A stretch of 64,000 nt of DNA, taken from contig CP114179.1 of NCBI GenBank assembly GCA_039555135.1, positions 4,278,001 through 4,342,000 of the forward strand, written 5' to 3'. Position numbers and translations under genes: made by a program. This DNA is from Phycisphaeraceae bacterium D3-23. Lineage in GTDB: Bacteria > Planctomycetota > Phycisphaerae > Phycisphaerales > Phycisphaeraceae. The notes below the pieces were generated by a model. It searched no databases and was not told the origin of the DNA. It saw nothing but the letters and a program-made list of their open reading frames with translations. Positions 55,586-63,856 of the stretch are shown here, one piece after another; position 1 is the stretch's first letter; the number at the start of each line of letters is the position of its first letter.

Positions 55586-56274
55586 GCCGCCACGTCGTCG
55601 TCGCGTGGGTCACGGAGCTGATCGAGCAGTTGGCCGAAGATATCGGTCGGCTCCGATTCACCGTTTTCAGATGGGGTATCCGGCTGTGTCGTCAGCGTTT
55701 CTTCGATCGGATCGGGCATGGACGCGGGCGGCACGATCTCAATGCCAACCGCCGTGGTCCTTGCTTGCTCGGACGTCGTTTCGGGAGCTTGGGGCATCTC
55801 GCCAAACGCCTCGCTCAATAGCTGCTGGGTCTGGTCCATCATTGCCCCGACCTGTGCGAGCATCTGCTGCATCTGGCCGCGCGACTCGGTGAGGTCACGC
55901 TGGGTCTGGTCGATGCGCTCGTCCAGCCGTCTAATCGCCTGCGTAAACCCTTCGTCGATCCGGCCCATCCACTGGTCGTAGCTCTGAAGCGATTTCGCAA
56001 CATCGTCCTGCACCTGCTCGCGGAGCCCTTGCTGCTCGGCGCGGACCTGTTCGAGCAGGTCGTGGTGCTGCGACAGCCGGGCCTCGGCCGCCTTGAAGAG
56101 CTGCTGCCCGAGCTTGATCCGGTGGTCGGCCTGCTGCTGCACCTTGTTCACCGCCGCGAGCTGCTGCTCGGGGGTCAGCGGCCGGCGCGGCACGGACGCG
56201 AGCAGCTTCGCGGGCGACGGGCCCTGCTTCACGACCTTGGGCCCGGCATTCTGGGGGCGGGGGATGGGCTGCAT
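55582..56274 (-). CDS. Coiled-coil protein of unknown function
   Basis: A 230-aa soluble protein with no membrane segment or signal peptide. Residues about 35-165 form long heptad-rich helices (LTPEQQLAAVNKVQQQADHRIKLGQQLFKAAEARL; RRLDERIDQTQRDLTESRGQMQQMLAQVGAMMDQTQQLL), followed by a disordered acidic tail. I do not recognise a family. It may be a structural or scaffold protein. It is translationally coupled to the DUF2103-like gene. Confidence 0.75.
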   Translation of the reverse strand: MQPIPRPQNAGPKVVKQGPSPAKLLASVPRRPLTPEQQLAAVNKVQQQADHRIKLGQQLFKAAEARLSQHHDLLEQVRAEQQGLREQVQDDVAKSLQSYDQWMGRIDEGFTQAIRRLDERIDQTQRDLTESRGQMQQMLAQVGAMMDQTQQLLSEAFGEMPQAPETTSEQARTTAVGIEIVPPASMPDPIEETLTTQPDTPSENGESEPTDIFGQLLDQLRDPRDDDVAA

Positions 56275-56384
56275 CGGGTCGGCTCCTCAATCGCGGCGCA
56301 GAAAACCCACGCACGCCTACCGAGGATATCGGGCCTCCGCCGGGCCGGGCTGCACAATGCCCCGCCCGGCCGTATCCTGCCCAC

Positions 56385-57548
56385 ATGAAGCTAAACGCCG
56401 TACTATCGCTGCTCGGGCAGGTCGCTCCCGAGCACTTGGCCGAGGACTGGGACCAGGTCGGCCTACATCTGGCCGGGGCCGGCAAACCCGTCCGCAAGGC
56501 GATGCTGTGCATCGACCTGACCCCGCCCGTGCTGGCCGAGGCGATCGCGAGCAAGTGCCAACTCATCGTCGCGTACCACCCGCCGATCTTTCATCCGCTC
56601 AAGCGATTGGCCGACCGGGATTGGAAAGAGCAGATGCTCGCCGAGGCGATACGTAAAGGCATCGCGGTCTACTCGCCGCACACCGCGCTCGACGCGGTGC
56701 GGCAGGGGATGAACGACTGGTTGTGCGATGGGTTGGGCGCTGCGGGGGAACGCTGGTCCATCGCTGTGCCCCAGAGTGGACGGAGCGGCAAGAGCAAGAT
56801 CATCGTCTACACCCCGCGCGAGAGCGCCGACAAAGTGCGTCGAGCGATGGCAGATGCGGGTTGTGGCCACATCGGCGGTTATTCGGATTGCTCGTTCAAT
56901 GTTGAGGGCATAGGCACCTTCAAGGGCGACGAGAACAGTAACCCTGCGATCGGGACACCGGGTGTCTTAGAGTCCGTCGAAGAGACACGTATTGAGATGA
57001 TCTGCTTCGACAGCATGGTGGGGGAGGCGGTCCGATCGATCCGTGAAGCGCACCCGTACGAAGAGCCCGCGATCGATGTGTTCCAGCTTTTTTCATCCGT
57101 TCCTCCCGAAGACGAATGGCAGACATCTGGACGCATCGTGTTCTTGAAGTCGCCGGTCACCGCAGAAACCCTGGTCCGTCGGGTCAAGAAGACACTGGGG
57201 CTTCAGAAGCTAAAGGCAGCGATTCCGCCGGACTATGGCACACAAGATTGGAACCCAGACGAAGCCCTGCTGGGCAAGCTGCAAAAAGTAGCTGTCTGCG
57301 TCGGAGCGGGGGGATCACTCTTTGAAAAACCGCTTGCCATGAACGCCGACGCTTACATCACCGGCGAGATGCAGCATCATCAGGTGCTTGACCTTTACAA
57401 CAAGGGCAAGGTCGTGATCCTCGCCGGGCATACGAACACCGAGCGGCCGTTCCTGAAGAACTACAGGGAAGCGATCATCGATGCGGGTGCCGGAAAGGTG
57501 GAGTGGGTGATCAGCGAAACCGATGTCGCACCGATCAGGATCGCGTAA
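56385..57548 (+). CDS. Nif3-like dinuclear metal-centre protein
   Basis: A 387-aa YbgI/Nif3-family protein (long form, with the central insert). It starts MKLNAVLSLLGQVAPEHLAEDWDQVGLHLAG. Metal-ligand regions: LIVAYHPPIFHPLKRL (HPP), YSPHTALDAVRQGMNDWLC (H), and GEMQHHQVLDLYNKGKVVILAGHTNTERPFL. The middle 130 residues (SKIIVYTPRESADKVRRAMADAGCGHIGGY; SFNVEGIGTFKGDENSNPAIG) are the PII-like insert of the longer members. It forms toroidal hexamers with a two-metal site. The function is still undecided (GTP cyclohydrolase I type 2 has been suggested). ATG 56385 is clear. Confidence 0.9.
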   Translation: MKLNAVLSLLGQVAPEHLAEDWDQVGLHLAGAGKPVRKAMLCIDLTPPVLAEAIASKCQLIVAYHPPIFHPLKRLADRDWKEQMLAEAIRKGIAVYSPHTALDAVRQGMNDWLCDGLGAAGERWSIAVPQSGRSGKSKIIVYTPRESADKVRRAMADAGCGHIGGYSDCSFNVEGIGTFKGDENSNPAIGTPGVLESVEETRIEMICFDSMVGEAVRSIREAHPYEEPAIDVFQLFSSVPPEDEWQTSGRIVFLKSPVTAETLVRRVKKTLGLQKLKAAIPPDYGTQDWNPDEALLGKLQKVAVCVGAGGSLFEKPLAMNADAYITGEMQHHQVLDLYNKGKVVILAGHTNTERPFLKNYREAIIDAGAGKVEWVISETDVAPIRIA

Positions 57549-57574
57549 GGGAATGGAATGCACGAAACCCGAAT

Positions 57575-57680
57575 GGCGAATGTCGAAAGAATGTCAAAAT
57601 CAAAATGACCAATGCAGAAGGTTGATGGTTTTACATTGGACATTCGGGCTTGGTCGTTGGTCATTCCTTCGACATTCGCC
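57575..57680. repeat. Large imperfect inverted repeat between Nif3 and ABC permease genes
   Basis: GGCGAATGTCGAAAGAATG (57575-57593) matches the reverse complement of CATTCCTTCGACATTCGCC (57662-57680) at 18 of 19 positions. Two further CTTCGACATT copies follow at 57681 onward. The region is AT-rich compared with neighbours and lies between convergent genes. It looks like a non-coding dispersed element (CGAATGTCGAA family). Confidence 0.7.
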
Positions 57681-57704
57681 CTTCGACATTCGACATTTCT
57701 CCGC

Positions 57705-59148
57705 CTACCCCTTACTCCCCGTCATCGAAATCCCCTCGATGAACGTGCGCTGGGTGACGAAGAACAGGACCACGACGGGCAGGACCACGAGGGTGCTTGC
57801 GGCCATGATGAGGTGCCAGGGGGTGCCGCCGTGCTGGCTCTGGAAACGCAAGAGCCCGAGCGCGAGGGTGAAGTCTTCCTGGTCGGCGAGGTAGATCTGC
57901 GGGCCCAGGAAGTCGTTCCATGTGGCCATGAACTGGAACAGCGCGACGACCATCAGTGCGGGCTTGGCGAGCGGGAGGATGACTTGGAGGAAGATACGCA
58001 GCTCGCTGCAGCCGTCGATCCGCGCGGCCTCGGTGATGTCGCGGGGGATCGTCATGAAGAACTGGCGAAGCAGGAACACGTTGAACGCCCCGGCGAAGAA
58101 GAACGGCACCCACAGCGGTTTCAGCGACCCGATCCACCCCATCTCACGGAACAGCGCGTACATCGGCACCATCAGCACGGGGAACGGGATCATCATCGTC
58201 GCAAGCACGACGCCGAAGAGCTTGTCCCGGCCCGGCCAGTCGAGGCGCGAGAAGCCGTAGGCGACCAGCGCACTGGAGATGACCGTCCCCACGACGGTGA
58301 GCAGGCACAGGAAGAGCGTATTGAAGAGGTAGGTGTTGAACATCTCCATCTCGTCGATGGAGCGGCCGAAGTTCTCGAAACGCGGGGCGATGCTGCTGTC
58401 GAGCGCGCTGTACGGGACCGAGGCGGAGACGAGCGCTTCATACGGGATGCGCTCGTGCTCGTCCCACGGGTGGAACGCGCGCTGCAGCTCGCTGCGCGCG
58501 ACGGTGCGCAGCTCGGTCTCGCTGTACGAGGCGTTGACGCGGTCGGCGTCGGTGTTGTAGACCTTGCGCAAAAGCGATTCGGGCACCGGCACCCGCCAGA
58601 GGAACGTGCCGTCGTCCCGGTAGAACGCGGCAAGCACCCAGCCCTCGGGCGGCGGGTCGGCGACCTCCGACTCGACCACGCGGACCGGCATATCCACACC
58701 CATGAGCCAGCCGCGCCGCGAGCTCCCTGTTGCGATCGGTCACCGCCATCGTGTCGATCGTCGCGGCGTCGAGCGTCACCCGGCGGTGGTAGCTCAGCTT
58801 GACCTCGACGCCGTCCACCGCCGGCACCCCCGGAAGTGGATCACTGCCAGCCACTAACGCGACCGGGATACTCTCGCCGTTGATCTCCAGGCGCCACTGC
58901 GACACCATCTGCACCGTCACGGGGGTGTCGGCGTCGGGTGAATCGGGCAGCTCAGTCACGCCGACCTGCACACGCTGGCCGTCGAGCTCCGTGTACCAGC
59001 GCAGCGGCACGAAGGCCGGCGGGTTCGCCATCGCCTGGTCGACCGGCTTGAGCGCAGTGAGCACCATCCACACCAGCGGCATCGCAAACACCGCCGCACC
59101 GATGAGGAGCAGGGCGTAGGTCAGGATGCGCATCAGCCGGTGCTTCAT
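57705..59148 (-). CDS. Carbohydrate ABC transporter permease (MalG/AraQ type), frameshifted, with a long extracytoplasmic insert
   Basis: About 480 aa after repair. ATG 59148 starts MKHRLMRILTYALLLIGAAVFAMPLVWMVLTALKP (TM1). An insert of about 190 residues follows before TM2; normal MalG has about 40. The C-terminal half (from about 230) is a classic permease: TLFLCLLTVVGTVISSALVAYGFSR, LFGVVLATMMIPFPVLMVP, and EAARIDGCSELRIFLQVILPLAKPA, the EAA loop that docks the ATPase. Between NRELAA and GWLMGVDMPVR (about 58705-58720, within GCGGCGCGGC) the frame shifts, consistent with one surplus base or two missing ones. Both frames are needed for TM1 and TM2-6. Third gene of the sugar-import operon; the ATPase gene is not in the window. 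Confidence 0.85.
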
Positions 59149-59155
59149 GGTCGCG

Positions 59156-60067
59156 TCAGGCCCCCGCGTAGTAGATGTGTTTGCGGGACAGTTTGGTTGC
59201 GCCCCACGTGAGCGCGACGACGATCAGGAACATCACCCACGCCATCGCGCTGGCGTAGCCCATCTGGTTGAAGCGGAAGGCGTTGTCGTAGAGGTAGACG
59301 GTGTACATCAGCCCCGAGCGGTTGGTCGAGCCGTCGGGCATCAGGATGAACGGGGTCACAAAGAACTGGAGCGCGTTGATGATGCCGATGATGAGGTTGA
59401 AGTAGATCACCGGGGAGATGATCGGGATGGTGATGTGCCAGAGCTTGTGGGCGGGGTTTGCGCCGTCGAGCTCGGCCGACTCGTAGAGCGACCGCGGCAC
59501 GTCCTGCAGCGACGCGAGGAAGATGATGACCGTCCCGCCGATCTGCCAGAGCCCGGCGAGGATCAGCGTGGGCTTGGTGAGGTACGGATCGACCAGCCAG
59601 TTAGGCGGCTGAAAGTCAGTCCCGATGATGCGGTTGATAAAGTCCAGGACCGGCGCGAGCAGGTAGTTGAGGAGTCCGAAGTCGCCGTTGAAAACGTAGA
59701 TCCAGATCATCGAGACCGCGACGAGCGGGACGATCGAGGGCAGGAAGAACAGCGTGCGGAAGACCGACTGCCCCTTCGCGGCCTGGTTGAGCAGCACCGC
59801 GACCATGAGCGACAGGATCAGCCCGAGCGGGATCGCAAACGCGGCGTAGAAGAGCGTGTTGTAGAGCGACTTCCAGAACACCGCGTCGCGTGCCATGTCG
59901 CTGTAGTTGCCCGCGCCGATCCAGACGGGTTTGGAGAGCACATCGAAGTCGGTGAACGAGTAGTAGAGCGATGCCGCGAGCGGGTAGAACGTGAACACCG
60001 CGAGCCCGATCAGCCAGGGGCTGATGAAGAGCATCGCGGTCAGCGTGTCTCGGCGTTGCTTGCGCAT
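59156..60067 (-). CDS. Carbohydrate ABC transporter permease (MalF/UgpA type)
   Basis: A 303-aa permease with six membrane helices: TLTAMLFISPWLIGLAVFTFYPLAAS (TM1), AAFAIPLGLILSLMVAVLLNQ, TLFFLPSIVPLVAVSMIWIYVF, LILAGLWQIGGTVIIFLAS, and others. The EAA loop is DVPRSLYESAELDGANPAHKLWHITIPIISP. It pairs with the MalG-type permease 7 bases downstream. The start ATG at 60067 overlaps the stop of the solute-binding gene by one base (TAATG). The system probably imports oligosaccharides. Confidence 0.92.
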   Translation of the reverse strand: MRKQRRDTLTAMLFISPWLIGLAVFTFYPLAASLYYSFTDFDVLSKPVWIGAGNYSDMARDAVFWKSLYNTLFYAAFAIPLGLILSLMVAVLLNQAAKGQSVFRTLFFLPSIVPLVAVSMIWIYVFNGDFGLLNYLLAPVLDFINRIIGTDFQPPNWLVDPYLTKPTLILAGLWQIGGTVIIFLASLQDVPRSLYESAELDGANPAHKLWHITIPIISPVIYFNLIIGIINALQFFVTPFILMPDGSTNRSGLMYTVYLYDNAFRFNQMGYASAMAWVMFLIVVALTWGATKLSRKHIYYAGA

Positions 60068-61644
60068 TACCTCGCCTCACGCTCCCATTCTTCGAGACGG
60101 GCTTCGCCGACACGGTCCCAGCGTTTGCGTTCGCGGTCGAGCTTCCACTGCGCCCGGGCACACGCTTCCTTGAGCGCCTCCTCGGGTGTCTGCGTCAGCT
60201 TGAACACGCTCGACGTCGCCTGGCGGAGTTCCTCGTCGTACTGCTTCCAGATCCCCATGTTTGGCGTTGGCCGGGCGTTTTCGCTGCGCGAGAGGTCGAT
60301 GAAGGTGTCGATGTGCGGGTTGGGGTGGTCGCGGAAGAAGGCCGCGGATGTTTCCTTGCGCGCCGAGAACTTGCGCTGGCCGAGGTTCAGGATCTCCTGG
60401 CCCACCTGGCTGGACGCGAAGGCGATGAACTCCGCGGCCTCGTCGGGGTGTTGCGCGCCGTTGGGGATCACGAACACGTCGCACTCGGTGAGCGTCGGGT
60501 TGGGTAACGCCACGGGATCGAGCGACGGGAACGCCTGCACATCCCACTCCAGGTGCGGGGCGTAGGTGTTGATGAAGGTGAAGTTCCACGGCCCCTGGAG
60601 CTGCATCGCGATGAGTTGGGTCATGAACGGGTTCTGCGCCGTGCCGAACTGCCCCAGCCCAGAGGAGAAACGCTGGAGGTTGTTGGGGCCGAAGCGCTTG
60701 GGGTAGCTCTCGATCCACCGGAGCCAGGCGATGAGCCCGGGGTCGTCGGGGGTGACCTTGCTTTCGCCGTCCCACACCCGGCCGCCGAAGAACAGCCAGT
60801 ACATCGGGACGTACCAGTCGGGCTCGTAGGGCGAATGGCCCAGCGCGACAAGTGAGAAGTGCGCGTCGGGCCTGGCCTTCTCTTCCGGGGTCAGGTCGGT
60901 GTAGCGGACGCGCTGGGTCTTGCCGCCGCGCTTGACATCGACGACGGTGAGGGCGTCATTGAGTTTCTCGAAGCCGGCGATGTCGGGCGGCGGGGCGTGG
61001 GGGTCGAGGTTGTGCCGGTCGAAGTAGCCAGGGTCGTGCTCATACGCGGCGCGGATCAGCGCGCGGTTGTAGTGCAGCGCGAGGGAGGCGGGGGTGCTCG
61101 GCATCGCCCAGAGGTAGTCGCGGTGGGTACACATGTCCCAGTAGACGGGGATAAAGTCGTCGCGCTGGATGCCGTGGTCGCGCATGTAGCCGTCGAGCGG
61201 GGTGAGCGCGTTCTTCTCGGCATACGGGATGACGACCCAGCTCCACGTCCCCGCGATGTCGGGCGGGTTGCCCCCGGCGGTGGCGAGCATGAGCTTGTTC
61301 TGCATGTCGCTGATGGTCGTCCGCTGGACAAAGACGCCGTCCTGCGAGGCGTTGTAGGCGTCAACCACGGCCTGGGCGGCGTCGCCCTCCGAGCCGGTCC
61401 ATTTTTCCCAGTAGCTCAGGATCAGCCGGCCGTCAGGGGTGTAGCGGTCGGCCCGCTGGGTACAGCCGGTGGTGAGCAGCGGGGCGGCAGCCCCTAGCGC
61501 TAGCCCCGCGCCGCCTGCCCCGATGCCGCGCAGGACCGACCGCCGGGAGAGGTCGGGCCCGGTACGGGCGGGGGGCGGGGGTTGGCGTGGATCGGTGGGC
61601 AAGGGCGGGTCCGGGGGTAGGAGGTGGGTGTACGATACCAGCAC
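60067..61644 (-). CDS. Tat-exported lipoprotein, family 1 extracellular solute-binding protein
   Basis: A 525-aa sugar-binding protein if begun at GTG 61644; the start is uncertain because the frame runs to 61767. The N-terminus has a twin-arginine motif (DLSRRSVLRGIG, RR at 34-35) and a lipobox TTGC (Cys61), so it is a Tat lipoprotein rather than a Sec substrate. SBP_bac_1 motifs: ILSYWEKWTGSEGDAAQAVVDAYN, AGGNPPDIAGTWSWVVIPYAEKNALTPLD, and WAMPSTPASLALHYNRALI. It is the first gene of the operon with two permeases. Sugar specificity cannot be read from sequence; GH16 products such as laminarin oligosaccharides are one idea. Confidence 0.87.
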   Translation of the reverse strand: MLVSYTHLLPPDPPLPTDPRQPPPPARTGPDLSRRSVLRGIGAGGAGLALGAAAPLLTTGCTQRADRYTPDGRLILSYWEKWTGSEGDAAQAVVDAYNASQDGVFVQRTTISDMQNKLMLATAGGNPPDIAGTWSWVVIPYAEKNALTPLDGYMRDHGIQRDDFIPVYWDMCTHRDYLWAMPSTPASLALHYNRALIRAAYEHDPGYFDRHNLDPHAPPPDIAGFEKLNDALTVVDVKRGGKTQRVRYTDLTPEEKARPDAHFSLVALGHSPYEPDWYVPMYWLFFGGRVWDGESKVTPDDPGLIAWLRWIESYPKRFGPNNLQRFSSGLGQFGTAQNPFMTQLIAMQLQGPWNFTFINTYAPHLEWDVQAFPSLDPVALPNPTLTECDVFVIPNGAQHPDEAAEFIAFASSQVGQEILNLGQRKFSARKETSAAFFRDHPNPHIDTFIDLSRSENARPTPNMGIWKQYDEELRQATSSVFKLTQTPEEALKEACARAQWKLDRERKRWDRVGEARLEEWEREAR

Positions 61645-61732
61645 GTCATCGGCGGATTGCTTCCAGTTGGACCGCTGGCACGCCGCCGCCGACCCCGCTA
61701 CACTACGCGGCTCGCACCGTCGCCCAGCGACC

Positions 61733-61763
61733 CCGGCCACGTGGCCGGCCCCCGTAACAGGGG
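61733..61763 (+). promoter_or_regulatory. Palindrome and hairpin in the rpsR leader
   Basis: CCGGCCACGTGGCCGG (61733-61748) is a perfect 16-base palindrome followed directly by CCCC-GTAACA-GGGG (61750-61763). It may be a protein-binding site in the promoter or a structured 5' leader of rpsR. No direct evidence favours either. Confidence 0.4.
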
Positions 61764-61802
61764 ACACGCCGGGCTAAACAACCCACGACGGAGATTTGCA
61801 TC

Positions 61803-62045
61803 ATGGCACAGTTCACCGGCTTCGGCCCCACCAGCAACAAAAAAGTCGTCGTCCGCTCCAGCAACGGCACGCTCTACTGCGACTACAAAGAAGCCGAAGA
61901 CCTCCGCCGCTTCCTCACGCCCAACGGCAAGATCCAGGGCCGTAAGAAGACCGGCCTCACCGCCCGCGAACAACGCGTCGCCGCCCAGGCCATCAAGCGC
62001 GCCCGCTACATGGGGCTGCTGCCTTACACGTCGGCGACGCTGTAG
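61803..62045 (+). CDS. rpsR: 30S ribosomal protein bS18
   Basis: An 80-aa protein. LYCDYKEAEDLRRFLTPNGKIQGRKKTGLTAREQR and AIKRARYMGLLPYT match bS18, which binds uS6 (bS6) and the 16S rRNA platform. The N-terminal 20 residues are unlike typical bS18 and may be a planctomycete variation. ATG 61803 follows GGAG. It stands alone here; in most bacteria it is next to rpsF and rplI, neither of which is in the window. Confidence 0.9.
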   Translation: MAQFTGFGPTSNKKVVVRSSNGTLYCDYKEAEDLRRFLTPNGKIQGRKKTGLTAREQRVAAQAIKRARYMGLLPYTSATL

Positions 62046-62095
62046 GGAGCCGTTCGCTATTAGCTTTTAGCGGTTAGCCAGAAGAAACCCATCGA

Positions 62096-62125
62096 AGCCC
62101 ACGCCGTTACGGCGTGGGCTTTTTG
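62096..62125 (+). terminator. Bidirectional terminator of rpsR and terC-like gene
   Basis: AGCCCACGCCG (62096-62106) pairs perfectly with CGGCGTGGGCT (62110-62120) and is followed by T4-5. The three-base loop TTA (62107-62109) is, on the minus strand, the TAA stop of the TerC gene, so the hairpin reads into the end of that gene. Confidence 0.85.
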
Positions 62126-62910
62126 TCGCGCCGCTTCACCTTCGCCGCGATGATCTTCAGGTTCAGCAACTCAACCAGCAGCGAGAAGCCCATCGCGAAG
62201 TAGATGTAGCCGCGCGGGATGTGCTGGTGCAGACCCTCTGCGACAAGCACGACGCCGATCAGCAGTAAAAACGCCAGCGCGAGCATCTTGAACGTCGGGT
62301 GGCGTTCGATGAACCGTGACAGCGGGCCCGCGAAGCCGAGCATCACGCAGATCGCGACGATGATCGCCGAGCTCATGATGACCAGCGGCGGCCAGGGCAC
62401 ACCCGTGAACGGCACGGCCGCGCTGTGGTAATCGTTCGGGTTCACCATCCCGACCGCCGTCAGCACCGAGTCGATCGAGAACACCAGGTCGAGCAGGACG
62501 ATCTGCGTGATCACCCCCGCGAACGACACCGGGCCGGTCGGCTTGTCGGCCGCCGGCGTGCCATGCGCCATCGCGGCCTCGAGTTTGTGATGGATCTCCC
62601 AGGTCGCCTTGCCGATCAGGAACACCCCGCCGAGGATGAGGATGAGGTCCTTGACCGTGATGTCGTTGCCAAAGGCGGTGAACAGCGTGGCTTTGTCGAG
62701 CGAGACGACCCACGCGATCATGAACAGCAGGACCAGCCGGCCCGCCGCGGCCATGAGCAGCCCGGTGCGCTGCGCCGTCGGCCGCTTCTCCTCGGGCAGC
62801 TTGCCCGAGAGGATCGAAATGAACACGAGGTTGTCGACGCCGAGCACGACCTCGAGCGCGGTAAGCGTGAGGAACGCGAGCAGGGCCTGGGTCGTGAGGA
62901 GTTCAGCCAT
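62107..62910 (-). CDS. TerC-family integral membrane protein
   Basis: A 267-aa protein with seven membrane helices. It starts LLTTQALLAFLTLTALEVVLGVDNLVFISILSGKLP. The TerC signature acid residues are in ALEVVLGVDN (E, D) and LLDLVFSIDSVLTAVGM (D, D). The C-terminus IYFAMGFSLLVELLNLKIIAAKVKRRDKKP is basic. TerC/Alx-type proteins have been linked to Mn2+ export and metal homeostasis at the membrane. The short form without a CBS domain is present. Confidence 0.9.
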   Translation of the reverse strand: MAELLTTQALLAFLTLTALEVVLGVDNLVFISILSGKLPEEKRPTAQRTGLLMAAAGRLVLLFMIAWVVSLDKATLFTAFGNDITVKDLILILGGVFLIGKATWEIHHKLEAAMAHGTPAADKPTGPVSFAGVITQIVLLDLVFSIDSVLTAVGMVNPNDYHSAAVPFTGVPWPPLVIMSSAIIVAICVMLGFAGPLSRFIERHPTFKMLALAFLLLIGVVLVAEGLHQHIPRGYIYFAMGFSLLVELLNLKIIAAKVKRRDKKPTP

Positions 62911-62971
62911 GCACGGACTCTAAAGTGTGAGCCCGAACGTATCAAGCAGACTTGAACAGCTCCGCCCGCCC

Positions 62972-62997
62972 GGACTGGTTGCTTAGGCAACCAGTCC
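62972..62997. repeat. 11-bp perfect hairpin between the TerC and RIO-kinase genes
   Basis: GGACTGGTTGC (62972-62982) pairs with GCAACCAGTCC (62987-62997) around TTAG. It is downstream of the RIO kinase gene on the minus strand but has no T-run. Confidence 0.5.
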
Positions 62998-63028
62998 CGA
63001 AACCTCAATGAAAGAACTACAACCCGTC

Positions 63029-63856
63029 TTATCCCGGCATCGCGTACCGCCAAAGCCGCGCCATCAGGTCCCCCGCATCACAATCCACCCCCTGCTTGCG
63101 GAAGTACGAGCACACCCGGTCCACATCCCGCTGCAGCAGCGCGAACGCGTCCGGGTGTTTGAGCGGGTCCACCGTCTGGGGCAGGTCGATGATGACGGGC
63201 TCGCCGTCGTCGTAGAGGATGTTGTACGCCGAGAGGTCGCCGTGGATTCGGCCGTAGGACAGCATCACTTCGAGGTTGTCCTCGATGCGTTTGTAGATGC
63301 GCACGGCTTCACTCACCTCCAGCCCGACCTCGTGGAGTGTCGGCGCGGCGCGGGAAGCATCGCCGATGTAGTCCATCATGATCGCCCGCTCGTTGATCGC
63401 GACAGGCTCGGGCACATCACACCCGGCGTCGTAGAGCTGTTTCAGCGCGCCGTACTCGTGGTGGATCCACGACATCGAGCGCATCTCCTGGCCGATCTTC
63501 GTGCGCTTGGCCATCGCCCGGCGGGCGCGGTTGTCGCGGATGACCTTGCCCTCGCCCGTGACCTCGTCCCGGCCAAGCCGGTAGAGCCCGTCGTTCTTCA
63601 TCGCGCGGAACTGCGACGGCCGGTAGACCTTCGCCGCCAGCAGGTCGCGCCCGCTGTCTGGGTGGCACCGGCAGCAGTAGACGTTGGCCTCTTTACCGCC
63701 TTTGACCTTGTAGAGGATGTCGGTGATGAGCCGGTCGTCGAAGAACTCGCCGAGGGATTCTTCGATCCACGCCTGCTCGTTGCGGGTGCCGGTGTAGGTG
63801 GTGTCGTGTGAGTCGTTTTCGTTTTCGCTAAAGAGGTCAGTCGCGTCGTTGCGCAT
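63029..63856 (-). CDS. RIO1-like serine/threonine protein kinase
   Basis: A 275-aa RIO-family kinase. ILYKVKGGKEANVYCCRCHP is the phosphate loop with the GxxSxV-like (GGKEANVY) element. LLAAKVYRPSQFRAM contains the catalytic-lysine strand, GRIHGDLSAYNIL the catalytic Asp loop and PVIIDLPQTVDP the metal-binding Asp. RIO kinases assemble ribosomes in eukaryotes; bacterial members are little studied. ATG 63856 is the likely start. No operon partner is visible in the window. Confidence 0.88.
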   Translation of the reverse strand: MRNDATDLFSENENDSHDTTYTGTRNEQAWIEESLGEFFDDRLITDILYKVKGGKEANVYCCRCHPDSGRDLLAAKVYRPSQFRAMKNDGLYRLGRDEVTGEGKVIRDNRARRAMAKRTKIGQEMRSMSWIHHEYGALKQLYDAGCDVPEPVAINERAIMMDYIGDASRAAPTLHEVGLEVSEAVRIYKRIEDNLEVMLSYGRIHGDLSAYNILYDDGEPVIIDLPQTVDPLKHPDAFALLQRDVDRVCSYFRKQGVDCDAGDLMARLWRYAMPG

